Assembly (NCBI GenBank): GCA_900554275.1
Contig: USGS01000044.1
Location: 1 to 12,809, forward strand
DNA length: 12,809 nt
DNA from: an uncultured Eubacteriales bacterium
GTDB lineage: Bacteria; Bacillota; Clostridia; Oscillospirales; Oscillospiraceae
Reading direction: 5' to 3'
Shown: piece after piece, positions 1-6,540 of the stretch
Layout of the letters: the number at the start of each line of letters is the position of its first letter
Numbering within the stretch: position 1 is the stretch's first letter
Program-made: the position numbers and the translations under genes
The notes under the pieces: generated by a model
Told to the model about the DNA's origin: nothing
Databases searched by the model: none
Seen by the model: the letters and a program-made list of their open reading frames with translations, nothing else

Positions 1-155
1 GGAAGTCTTGAAACCTTTGGTTTCAAGCAGACCTTTTGGTCACTTTTGGGGCTGCGGCCAAAAGTGACCCGCGCCGGAGCGCGGAATATCCTTTTTGACA
101 ATCCCTCCGTCACGGCTTCGCCGTGACACCTCCCTTTACACAAGAGAGGCAAACG
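1..155. repeat. cluster of intergenic palindromic repeats
   Basis: Four inverted repeats lie end to end. Positions 7-27 have 9-bp arms (CTTGAAACC) around TTT. Positions 38-69 have 12-bp arms (GGTCACTTTTGG). Positions 72-83 pair GCGC with GCGC. Positions 109-127 have 8-bp arms (GTCACGGC) around TTC, inside a unit running from about 95 to 150 that ends in 'acacaagagaggc'. That last unit resembles dispersed palindromic repeats I associate with Oscillospiraceae intergenic regions (recollection, not checked). None of the hairpins is followed by a clear T-run, so they look like repeats rather than terminators. No gene is visible here. Confidence 0.6.
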
Positions 156-170
156 GGAGGGGGAGCGAAA

Positions 171-198
171 AGGGCCGCCGAAAGGCGGCCCTTCTTTT
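171..198 (-). terminator. terminator after the Crp/Fnr regulator gene
   Basis: A GC-rich hairpin (171-179 paired with 184-192, arms AGGGCCGCC/GGCGGCCCT, loop GAAA on the plus strand) begins 6 nt past the regulator's stop codon. On the minus strand it is followed by TTTTCG, and on the plus strand by TCTTTTTA, so it could work in both directions. Position and structure fit an intrinsic terminator for the PAP2-crp unit. Confidence 0.7.
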
Positions 199-857
199 TA
201 TATCCCGGCGTAGAGGGTCACGTCGCGGCCATGCACCGACAGCAGGTCCTCCTCCCGCATTTTCTTCAGCTCCCGCATCATGGCGCTGCGGTCGGCGGAG
301 ATATAGTCCGCCAGGGCACTGAGGGAAAAGGGCAGGGAGAAATCGCTGCCGCCGGATCTGGCGGCCAGCAGGGAAAAGTAGCACAGGAGCTTGTCCCGGA
401 TGCTGCGGCGGCTCAGGACCTCTACCCGCTCGGACAGGGCGGTGGCCTTGTCCGCCACCAGGCGGAACATATTCTCCACCATGCGGCTGTGGTGGGCACA
501 GGCGTTTTCGCAGCGCTTGGTGACCTGACTGGCGGCCATGAACCACACGCGGCAGGGGCGCTCCGCCACCACGGTGATACTGTCGCCGGCCACATTCTCG
601 AACATGAGCATCTCGCCGAACACGCCGCCGGCCTCCAGATGCTCCAGAATGGTGCGGCCGCCGTGGCGGTCGATGCGCTCCACCACGGCGCTGCCCTCGG
701 CCAGGATGCCGATAATGTCGCGGTGGGCGTCAAAGTCGTAGATCACCTCATCGGCGCGGAAGCGCTGCTCCCGCACGTCGAAGCAGGCCTTCATGGCGGC
801 ACGGGACTCGGGGCTGATGCCCTCAAACAGAGGGGAACGGCTCTGCTCCACGGTCAT
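198..857 (-). CDS. Crp/Fnr-family transcriptional regulator
   Basis: The 219-residue product has the two-domain Crp/Fnr layout. An N-terminal cyclic-nucleotide-binding-type beta-roll covers about residues 8-125 and includes GxxxGEMLMF at 78-86. A long helix and a C-terminal winged HTH follow, at about 150-217 (LADYISADRSAMMREL at 182-197). In the recognition helix R190 and R195 align with the two arginines E. coli CRP uses on TGTGA (family knowledge, my alignment), while the position of CRP Glu181 is Ser. The cAMP phosphate-binding ERS motif is replaced by GDS at 91-93, so cAMP is probably not the ligand. There is no Fnr-type Cys cluster. The start overlaps the PAP2 stop as ATGA (854-857), which suggests translational coupling. 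The AGGGAGG ribosome site sits only 1 nt from this ATG; a GTG two codons later (849-851) has better spacing and may be the true start. The regulated process is unknown, but a matching operator lies upstream of the operon. Confidence 0.88.
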   Translation of the reverse strand: MTVEQSRSPLFEGISPESRAAMKACFDVREQRFRADEVIYDFDAHRDIIGILAEGSAVVERIDRHGGRTILEHLEAGGVFGEMLMFENVAGDSITVVAERPCRVWFMAASQVTKRCENACAHHSRMVENMFRLVADKATALSERVEVLSRRSIRDKLLCYFSLLAARSGGSDFSLPFSLSALADYISADRSAMMRELKKMREEDLLSVHGRDVTLYAGI

Positions 858-1516
858 GCCTCCCTTCGGGCGGCCAGCCGGCGGTCCCGGCGGCGGCCTA
901 CGATGAGGTAGACGAAGATATAGGCGATGCAGCTGGTGAAGATGCCGGAGAGCACGTCAATGGCGGCGTGCTGCTTGACGAACACGGTGGCGGCGATGAT
1001 GATGAGGCCGTACAGCGTGACGCCCCAGCGCCAGGCGGGCTTTTGCAGGCCCGGCGTGTGCCACACGGCGGCCAGCGCCGCCATGACGCCCAGCACATGA
1101 ACGCTGGGGAACACGTTGGTGTTGGTGTCGATGGAGTAGGTGTACTCCACCAGCCAGGTGGCAAGGTTGTGGTGCTCCATGACGGCGGGGCGAAGATCCT
1201 GGCCATTGGGCACAAGGATGCAGAACACCACGGCGGTGGTGAACGTGACCATGATGAACCACATATAGCGGCGGAAGCCCTCGCCGTCCTTCAGGATCAG
1301 GTAGATGCCCAGCACCACCAGCAGGGGACTCCAGGAGACGTAGGGGAAGATGAACCACTCGCAGAAGGGGATGGCATCATCCAGCGGCGTCTGGGTGGCC
1401 CAGTAGTTATCGGTGATGAAGTGCTCGATGATGAAGAACATGGCCAGATAGACCGGCAGGTAGAAGCCCCACCAGGCGTGGGGATGGGTCTTGAAGAAAT
1501 GCTTGATGGTCTGCAT
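854..1516 (-). CDS. PAP2-family membrane phosphatase
   Basis: The 220-residue integral membrane protein has about six hydrophobic segments (around 15-35, 57-76, 84-103, 139-152, 168-182 and 190-207). It carries a divergent PAP2 (type 2 phosphatidic acid phosphatase) signature: NGQDLRP ending at 110, FPSVH at 136-140 and KQHAAID at 181-187, where H140, H183 and D187 match the catalytic positions of the family. PSVH rather than PSGH is seen in lipid phosphotransferase/inositol-phosphate-type members. The likely role is dephosphorylation or transfer on a lipid phosphate or pyrophosphate at the membrane; the substrate cannot be told. A basic tail (RRRDRRLAARRE) ends the protein. An earlier in-frame ATG at 1553-1555 was rejected because it has no ribosome site and lies at the predicted transcription start; the chosen ATG has GGAGGG 11 nt upstream. 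The gene is first in a unit with the overlapping Crp/Fnr gene. Confidence 0.85.
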   Translation of the reverse strand: MQTIKHFFKTHPHAWWGFYLPVYLAMFFIIEHFITDNYWATQTPLDDAIPFCEWFIFPYVSWSPLLVVLGIYLILKDGEGFRRYMWFIMVTFTTAVVFCILVPNGQDLRPAVMEHHNLATWLVEYTYSIDTNTNVFPSVHVLGVMAALAAVWHTPGLQKPAWRWGVTLYGLIIIAATVFVKQHAAIDVLSGIFTSCIAYIFVYLIVGRRRDRRLAARREA

Positions 1517-1560
1517 GGTGCGTGTTTCCCTCCAGAAACAGATTTGAGATAGCATTCCGC

Positions 1561-1590
1561 ATTGTAGCAGATTTTACCGGGGGATGGCAA
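1561..1590 (-). promoter_or_regulatory. sigma-A promoter for PAP2-crp
   Basis: Read on the minus strand, TTGCCA (1585-1590) and TACAAT (1561-1566) are separated by 18 bp. Transcription would begin near 1554, about 38 nt before the PAP2 start at 1516, which supports that start over the ATG at 1553-1555. Confidence 0.6.
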
Positions 1591-1596
1591 GCCCTG

Positions 1597-1612
1597 TGTG
1601 ATATATGTCACA
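1597..1612. promoter_or_regulatory. Crp-type operator (TGTGA-N6-TCACA)
   Basis: The 16-bp site TGTGATATATGTCACA has perfect outer half-sites in the spacing of the classical Crp consensus. It lies 7 bp upstream of the -35 element of the PAP2-crp promoter, centred near -50 relative to the predicted start, and about 45 bp upstream of the trigger factor -35 element. Because the operon it faces encodes a Crp/Fnr protein with both matching recognition-helix arginines, autoregulation is the simplest reading (inference). Confidence 0.65.
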
Positions 1613-1656
1613 ATTATTTTACAACTCAGGCAGGCGGGGCGGAGTGTCTGACGCGC

Positions 1657-1685
1657 TGGACAAGCGGCAAAGAATGGGGTATACT
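1657..1685 (+). promoter_or_regulatory. sigma-A promoter for the trigger factor gene
   Basis: TGGACA (1657-1662) and TATACT (1680-1685) are separated by exactly 17 bp. The predicted start near 1692 leaves a leader of about 30 nt that carries the GAGGAGG ribosome site at 1706-1712. Confidence 0.7.
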
Positions 1686-1720
1686 GTCTCCATTGCATGA
1701 AAATGAGGAGGAGCACCCCT

Positions 1721-2977
1721 ATGGAGATCAAAAAGCGGCAGGACATCCCGGAGAACCGGCAGGTGCGGCTGACGATAGCCGTGGACACGGAGACGTGGCA
1801 GCGGTCGCTGGAGCGCTGCTATGACGCCATCAAGTCCATCGCCCCGGTGGAGGGTGAGGCCACCCGGGCCAGCATCGAGGCCAAGTACGGGCCGGAGTTT
1901 CTGTATCAGGAGGCCGTGAACGACACGTATCCCCAGGCGCTGGTGGAGGCCATCCAGCAGGAGGATCTGCTCATCGCCGGAACGCCTACGCTGACGGTGG
2001 AGGAGATCGGGCCGGAGGGGTACACCTTCGCCGCTGTGATCGACCTGTACCCGGAGGTGACGCTGGGGGCGTACAAGGGGCTGCGGGCCGCGTACCCGGA
2101 GGTGGAGCTGAGTGAGGAGGATACCCAGGCGGCGCTGGAGGAATATGCACGGGCGCATCAGGACGTGACGCACCCGGAGCGGGCGGCCATGGGCGACGAG
2201 GTGGTCATCGACTTCGAGGGCTTTCTGGACGGCGTGCCCTTCGAGGGCGGCAAGGGCGAGCAGCAGCCCCTGCTGCTGGGCAGCGGGTACTTCATCCCCG
2301 GCTTTGAGGAGCAGGTGGCCGGGGCGGCCGCGGGCGAGGAGCGGGACATCCCTGTCACGTTCCCCGCGGCGTACACGCCGGAGCTGGCGGGCAAGGACGC
2401 TGTGTTCCATATCAAGGTACATGAGATCACCCGGCGGGCCGCGCCGGTGCTGGACGACGAGTTTGCCGGAAAGCAGGGGTTTGAGGATGTGTCCGCCCTG
2501 CGGCGGGCGGTGATGGAGGGCGCGGTGGCCCAGAAGCAGGCGCAGGCCGCCCGGCAGTTCGCCGACGCGCTGGTGCAGCAGGTCATCGACGGCATGACCG
2601 TGACCATCCCCGATGCCATGGTGGAAAACCAGCTGGACGGGCTGATCGCCCAGCTGCGGGGGCAGCTGGAGGGCCAGGGCGCGACGCTGGAGCAGTATCT
2701 GGAGTACAGCGGCACGACCATGGAGCAGCTGCGCGAGCACGCACGGGAGCAGGCCGCCACCGCGGCGCGGTACGAGCTGGCCATGACGGAGATCGCCCGG
2801 CGGGAGGGCATTGAGATCACGGAGGAGGAGCTGGAGCAGCAGTATGGCGCGCTGTCCGCCCAGTACGGGCTGAGCCGGGAGCTGCTGCGGCAGCAGCTGC
2901 CGCCCATGAAGCTGCGGCACGACCTGAAGCTGGCCCGGGCGCGGGCCGTGGTGGTGGAGAATGCCAAAAGGGTATAA
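1721..2977 (+). CDS. tig: trigger factor-like peptidyl-prolyl isomerase/chaperone, divergent N-domain
   Basis: The 418-residue product has the trigger factor order of domains: an N-terminal ribosome-binding-type domain (about 1-115), an FKBP-type PPIase domain (about 158-236; GDEVVIDFEGFLDG at 158-171 and LGSGYFIPGFEEQ at 186-198), and a long helical C-terminal chaperone domain with a typical linker after PEVTLGAYKGL. Length is near the usual 420-450. The oddity is the ribosome-docking loop: where the family has GFRKGKxP, this protein has APVEGEAT (41-48), so the basic FRK tip is replaced by PVE while the flanking SIEAKYG still aligns. It therefore may not dock on ribosomal protein L23 in the usual way. 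The usual clp/lon neighbours are absent. ATG at 1721 was chosen over 1697 because of the GAGGAGG site just upstream. A second, canonical tig elsewhere in the genome is possible (inference). Confidence 0.9.
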   Translation: MEIKKRQDIPENRQVRLTIAVDTETWQRSLERCYDAIKSIAPVEGEATRASIEAKYGPEFLYQEAVNDTYPQALVEAIQQEDLLIAGTPTLTVEEIGPEGYTFAAVIDLYPEVTLGAYKGLRAAYPEVELSEEDTQAALEEYARAHQDVTHPERAAMGDEVVIDFEGFLDGVPFEGGKGEQQPLLLGSGYFIPGFEEQVAGAAAGEERDIPVTFPAAYTPELAGKDAVFHIKVHEITRRAAPVLDDEFAGKQGFEDVSALRRAVMEGAVAQKQAQAARQFADALVQQVIDGMTVTIPDAMVENQLDGLIAQLRGQLEGQGATLEQYLEYSGTTMEQLREHAREQAATAARYELAMTEIARREGIEITEEELEQQYGALSAQYGLSRELLRQQLPPMKLRHDLKLARARAVVVENAKRV

Positions 2978-2989
2978 CGGCACATAGCG

Positions 2990-3020
2990 AAAAAAGAACC
3001 GCCCGAGGCGGTTCTTTTTT
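2990..3020. terminator. bidirectional terminator between tig and the XRE gene
   Basis: A 9-bp perfect hairpin (2995-3003 with 3007-3015, arms AGAACCGCC/GGCGGTTCT, loop CGA) is flanked by A6 on the left and T6 on the right. It begins 12 nt after the tig stop and lies 8 nt past the end of the converging XRE gene, so it can end both transcripts. Confidence 0.9.
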
Positions 3021-3028
3021 ATGTACTG

Positions 3029-3346
3029 TCACTTGGTCTTGGTCAAATCCCGCACCACCAGCATGATGTGGTCTGTCTGCTCCGGCGTCAGACGCTCGAT
3101 CTCGCGCAGTAGCTCCTTTGATTTCTGCGGCGCGGTGGCATCCGCGTTGAAAAACTCCTGCGGGGTGATGTTCAGGTAGTCGCAGATATAGAAAAAGCCA
3201 GTCATGGACGGCAGCGTCCGCTTGTTTTCGATCTTGTTGATGTAGCTCTCGCTCTGCCCAAGAGAAAGACTCATGTCCCGTGCGGAAACACCTTTTTGCG
3301 TACGCAGCTCAGAAATGCGCTGATAGAACCACTCCAAGTAATCCAT
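3029..3346 (-). CDS. small XRE-family HTH transcriptional regulator
   Basis: The 105-residue protein has an N-terminal XRE/Cro-type HTH at about residues 9-65 (RISELRTQKGVSARDMSLSL, then SESYINKIENKRTLPS and FFYICDYLNITPQEFF). A short helical tail follows (KSKELLREIERLTPEQTDHIML), as in small SinR-like regulators. The start MDYLEW has a GAGGTGG site a few nt upstream; upstream in-frame codons lack one. Base composition is more AT-rich than the neighbouring housekeeping genes. It is divergent from the orphan lipoprotein across 155 bp, so controlling that gene and itself is the likely role (inference). The DNA target is not known. Confidence 0.88.
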   Translation of the reverse strand: MDYLEWFYQRISELRTQKGVSARDMSLSLGQSESYINKIENKRTLPSMTGFFYICDYLNITPQEFFNADATAPQKSKELLREIERLTPEQTDHIMLVVRDLTKTK

Positions 3347-3358
3347 AAAACCACCTCG

Positions 3359-3385
3359 CTGCGTATAGTATAATTCCTTATGCAG
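3359..3385 (-). promoter_or_regulatory. -10 element and inverted repeat upstream of the XRE gene
   Basis: On the minus strand a TATACT -10 hexamer (3367-3372) lies inside an inverted repeat, CTGCGTA at 3359-3365 and TATGCAG at 3379-3385 (6 of 7 pairs match). I see no convincing -35. Overlap of a palindrome with the -10 is what an autorepressor operator would look like, but this is weak evidence. Confidence 0.35.
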
Positions 3386-3417
3386 CAAATAGCGGAGAAT
3401 GTAAGGATTTAAAATCG

Positions 3418-3446
3418 TTGACATAGGGAAAAATAGGATATATACT
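3418..3446 (+). promoter_or_regulatory. consensus sigma-A promoter for the orphan lipoprotein
   Basis: TTGACA (3418-3423) and TATACT (3441-3446) are separated by 17 bp, an almost ideal promoter. The predicted start near 3453 lies before the GGGAGGG ribosome site at 3492-3498. Confidence 0.8.
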
Positions 3447-3501
3447 GAATGTTGTATGGATATACAGTTTGCAAGGATTTCATTTATGTTTGGGAGGGCC
3501 T

Positions 3502-4533
3502 ATGAAGAAAAAGATGTGGCTTTTAATTTTGACAGTAATTGCGTTGGCCTTGCTCACAGGTTGCGGAGTAAAGGTAGCCTCAGAAAAGCAGATGAAGGAA
3601 GACCTGTACGATAGCAATGAGTTTGCAAGATTTTCAAACGAACTCGGTATGGAGATCATTGATTTCGATGTAGAAAAAAGGCAAACAAGTCCAGGGGATA
3701 AGTTGGATACCGCGTGGATCAAGATTAGCGCGAAGAGCAACGCGGTTCATGGGGAAATGTATTATATGATGCTTTATAAGCTATACAACGACGGATGGCT
3801 TTTAGAGCAGATAACAGATGACCGCACAGATGCGTGGCGCTTTGAACCGTTGTGCGGGGTAGCAGATGAAACGATAGAACATTATTTACCTGAAGGAGCA
3901 GAAGTATTGGGCAACCAAGTAGATTTGGATACCGCAAAACATACGGTGACGTATACATACACGGAGGGGCATCGCTATTGCGATGTTGTATACAACCGGC
4001 AAGTAATTTTTGATTTTGGTACGACCTATTCGCCATTCGGGACGTGCATGCCCGGGCAATGGAGTTTCGGAGATGTGGTGGATGTCGGGAGTTACGAGGA
4101 TTGGGATATTGTTGGAACGTGGTATGCAAAAAATGATGAAGCAGATGGCATTTACGAATACGGGACACGTTTCCGTATTGATGAGTTTTCACCCACAGGA
4201 ATCAGGGAGGAACGTCTGCAACAAGACACATATGAAGAAATGATGCAGTTGCAGGGCTTCTATGAGCAGTATCGAATAGGGATTAAAGATGGCGTTGAAA
4301 GTTACTATGACACGGCAGAAGGCCCATTTGAGGTAGGGATTGTATCTAATGAAACAAATCCTCATTTGGGAGACTACTACATAGATATGAGTAAGTACCA
4401 AAGTGAGATTTACCGCTATATGCGAGGACCATTTGCAAGTATTAAGATATTCTTCGACTATGACAACCTGTGGTTCGACACTTGGCAAAAGGGGCATGTT
4501 CATACTGAGCTGATACGAGATATGCGAGAGTAA
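3502..4533 (+). CDS. orphan secreted lipoprotein of unknown function
   Basis: The 343-residue product begins with a type II signal peptide: MKKKMW, a hydrophobic core, and the lipobox LLTGC with the lipidated Cys at 21. It should be anchored on the outer face of the cell membrane. The mature part is acidic and rich in Tyr, Trp and Asp, with no internal membrane segment, and looks like a beta-rich extracellular protein (for example HGEMYYMMLYKLYNDGW and DIVGTWYAKNDEADG). I do not recognise the family. The ATG at 3502 follows GGGAGGG by 3 nt; an upstream in-frame TTG at 3469 was rejected because the signal peptide starts at MKKK. The gene is clearly AT-richer than tig or the lysine/threonine genes, with AT-ending codons, which suggests acquisition. 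Its divergent neighbour is the XRE regulator. Confidence 0.82.
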   Translation: MKKKMWLLILTVIALALLTGCGVKVASEKQMKEDLYDSNEFARFSNELGMEIIDFDVEKRQTSPGDKLDTAWIKISAKSNAVHGEMYYMMLYKLYNDGWLLEQITDDRTDAWRFEPLCGVADETIEHYLPEGAEVLGNQVDLDTAKHTVTYTYTEGHRYCDVVYNRQVIFDFGTTYSPFGTCMPGQWSFGDVVDVGSYEDWDIVGTWYAKNDEADGIYEYGTRFRIDEFSPTGIREERLQQDTYEEMMQLQGFYEQYRIGIKDGVESYYDTAEGPFEVGIVSNETNPHLGDYYIDMSKYQSEIYRYMRGPFASIKIFFDYDNLWFDTWQKGHVHTELIRDMRE

Positions 4534-4569
4534 CAGATTCGAGGAAAAAGTTGTCTGTAAGTATATTGC

Positions 4570-4756
4570 ATTTCGCTGCGGCGGTTCTACATGCAACTGT
4601 ACCTCGCTCTGTTCAGTTGCACTGTTTACCGCGCCAATGTCACCGTGCTCAATAGGGTTTCTTTGACTTGCGCTGCGAGTACTTCGTCATGCGTTCTTTC
4701 ACCTCAATGTGCCGAATAGCCGCGGCAGCTCCGGTATCAATTCATCGATAGTGGTA
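4570..4756 (-). pseudogene. possible decayed C-terminal fragment of a serine recombinase
   Basis: Between the lipoprotein stop and the terminator at 4767 no intact gene exists, but the minus strand holds protein-like fragments broken by stops and a frame change: TTIDELIPELPRLFGTLR, then in another frame IRHIEVKERMTKYSQRKSKK, then back in the first frame EHGDIGAVNSATEQSE. The order and the 'IDEL...IEVxER...DIG' pattern recall the C-terminal tail (DUF4368-like) of large serine recombinases of clostridial transposons. This is recognition by eye on a degraded sequence and could be chance. No start, catalytic domain or complete frame is present. Confidence 0.28.
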
Positions 4757-4766
4757 TACCTTCAAG

Positions 4767-4799
4767 AAAAGAGGAGAGCGAAATGCTCTCCTCTTTTTA
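4767..4799. terminator. bidirectional intrinsic terminator
   Basis: A 10-bp perfect stem (4770-4779 with 4785-4794, arms AGAGGAGAGC/GCTCTCCTCT, loop GAAAT) is flanked by A-rich sequence on the left and T5 on the right. It marks the right end of the AT-rich islet. Confidence 0.88.
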
Positions 4800-4810
4800 T
4801 GGGGATACGG

Positions 4811-4879
4811 ATTGCCGCGCCAGTGTGAGGACTGGTCGCGCAATGACAGTGTAGGGGAGGGGCAGAGCCCCTCCCCTAC
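4811..4879. repeat. palindromic repeat pair downstream of the oppA-like gene
   Basis: Two palindromes lie together. Positions 4811-4846 are an imperfect inverted repeat (ATTGC...CCAGT against ACTGG...GCAAT). Positions 4851-4879 are a perfect one with 13-bp arms (GTAGGGGAGGGGC) around AGA. Neither has a T-run on either strand, so they look like dispersed REP-like elements or a 3' mRNA-stabilising hairpin for the minus-strand gene ending at 4913, not a standard terminator. Confidence 0.55.
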
Positions 4880-4912
4880 GGAAAATCAATACATATCAAT
4901 ACATCTTCTGCA

Positions 4913-6511
4913 TTACTGCGTTACGCGGCGGACACTGCCGAAGTACCACGCGCCAAGGCCGTCGTTCACCGCGCCGGCCACGCCGTCACGGAGCTGGTAG
5001 GGCTGGCGGCGGCTGTAAAGCGGGATGACGCTGCCGCTGTCCAGCAGCAGCTGCTCCGCGTCCTTCAGGTAGGCGTCCCGGGCCTCGGCGCTGGCGCTGC
5101 CGGCAGCCACGCGCATAAGGATGTCATAGGCGTTCATGTGGAGCTGGGCGTAATTGCGGCTGTCGCCGCCGCGCCAGGGGTCAAGGCAGGCGGCGGCATC
5201 GCTGCAGGCGGCGGTCAGCTCCATCAGGGCCAGGGTGTACTCGCCGGTGGTCAGGAGCTGGGTGTATTCCTCGTTGGCGACGCCCTGCAGGGTGACCTGA
5301 AGGCCCAGCTTCTCGCGCCACGTCTGCTGGAGCAGGCGGGCCAGGGCGGCCTGACCGCTGCCGCTGTCGTAGAGCAGCGTCACCGTGCCCAGCTGCTCCA
5401 TGGCGGCGGCGCTGGTATAGCCGGCCTGGCGCAGCTCCGTGATGGCCTGGGTGCAGCGGTCGTTATAGGTGTCGGGGTCGTTGTCGATGAGCGAACCGTT
5501 GACGGCACGGAAGTCCTGACCGCCGGTGGTGCGGATGCCGTCGGGGACAAGGCCGTCGGCGGCCGCATAGCTCGCGCCCAGGCTCTCCGCCAGGGCGGTG
5601 CGGTCCACGGACAGGCTGAGGGCGTGACGCAGGCCGTTCTTCTCCAGGTTGGTGGCCATCTGATTGACCAGCAGCAGGCCCACGGTGGGGTCGCCGCCGC
5701 TGACAGCGGGGTCAGATGATGCGCCCACCACCACGTCCACGCGGCCCGCGTTGGCGGCGGCCTGCTCCTCCGTTTGCAGGACCAGCTCCACGCGGTCCAG
5801 GGAGATGTGCTTGGCGCTGTAGTGACCCTCCTGCTTATGGAGGGTCAGGCGGTGGTAGTCCGTCCAGTCGCCGCCCCGGCGGAACGGGCCGTTGCCCACA
5901 AAATAGGTGCGGCTGGAGGCCCAGTCGTCATCGCTCTCCACCGCCTTCTGCCGGACGGGCATGGTGGCGGGGGCGGTGCAGACGCTGTTCAGGAAGTAGG
6001 CGCACGGGCCGGTGAGGGTGACCTCGAGGGTGTGGTCATCGGGGGCGCTGACCTGGAGGGCGTCAACATCGCCGGCGCGGGCCTCATCGTAGCCGGAGAC
6101 TACGGAGAGAATGGCGGCGTTGGGGCTGGCGGTGTCCGGGGAGACGAGGCGCTTCCAGGCGTAGACGAAGTCCGCCGCCGTGAGGCGGCTGCCGTCGGAC
6201 CACACCGCGTCGCCGCGGAGGTGGAAGGTGTAGGTCACGGTGCCGTCGTCGTTGCTCGTCTCCTGCCAGGACTGGGCCACAGCGGAGACGGACTTCTCGC
6301 CGTCCCAGCGCAGCAGGTTATCGAACACGTGGAGCACCACGGTGCGCTCCGCCGCCGTGGCGGCCATGGCGGGGTCCATGGTGGTGAACAGGCCGGTCAT
6401 GACCACCGACAGCTTTTCCTCGTCGTTGGGGTCTTCGTCACAGCCGGTAAGCAGACCGGCGGTCAGGCACAGGGCCAGCAAAAGCGCCAAAAGGCGGTAT
6501 ATCCGTTTCAT
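4913..6511 (-). CDS. OppA-like peptide ABC transporter substrate-binding lipoprotein
   Basis: The 532-residue product has a type II signal peptide with lipobox LLTGC (Cys24) and the body of an SBP_bac_5 family (OppA/DppA) binding protein. Family hallmarks include NLLRWDG at about 86-92, DGSRLTAADFVYAWKRL followed by SPDTASP at about 120-145, FVGNGPFR near 208, a Y-rich substrate-cleft region, and the C-terminal VIPLYSRRQPY. Length is normal. It should bind short peptides outside the cell and deliver them to an ABC permease. No permease or ATPase gene is adjacent, and the gene has its own promoter and sits alone, so it is an orphan binding protein or works with a transporter encoded elsewhere. 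The start has GGAGG 5 nt upstream (6517-6521). Confidence 0.93.
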   Translation of the reverse strand: MKRIYRLLALLLALCLTAGLLTGCDEDPNDEEKLSVVMTGLFTTMDPAMAATAAERTVVLHVFDNLLRWDGEKSVSAVAQSWQETSNDDGTVTYTFHLRGDAVWSDGSRLTAADFVYAWKRLVSPDTASPNAAILSVVSGYDEARAGDVDALQVSAPDDHTLEVTLTGPCAYFLNSVCTAPATMPVRQKAVESDDDWASSRTYFVGNGPFRRGGDWTDYHRLTLHKQEGHYSAKHISLDRVELVLQTEEQAAANAGRVDVVVGASSDPAVSGGDPTVGLLLVNQMATNLEKNGLRHALSLSVDRTALAESLGASYAAADGLVPDGIRTTGGQDFRAVNGSLIDNDPDTYNDRCTQAITELRQAGYTSAAAMEQLGTVTLLYDSGSGQAALARLLQQTWREKLGLQVTLQGVANEEYTQLLTTGEYTLALMELTAACSDAAACLDPWRGGDSRNYAQLHMNAYDILMRVAAGSASAEARDAYLKDAEQLLLDSGSVIPLYSRRQPYQLRDGVAGAVNDGLGAWYFGSVRRVTQ

Positions 6512-6540
6512 ACAGTCCTCCAGGGGGGTAGATTGCTTCT

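Noticed and set aside
1..155. CRISPR-like repetition at the left edge
   Set aside because: The palindromes differ from each other, and there are no regularly spaced identical repeats.
1697..1720. Earlier ATG for trigger factor at 1697
   Set aside because: It overlaps the predicted transcription start and the ribosome site of the ATG at 1721, and adds eight residues that the family does not have.
1619..2983. A 454-codon open frame on the minus strand opposite tig
   Set aside because: It has the low-complexity Leu/His/Arg/Gln composition typical of a shadow frame, no start signal, and runs across the tig promoter.
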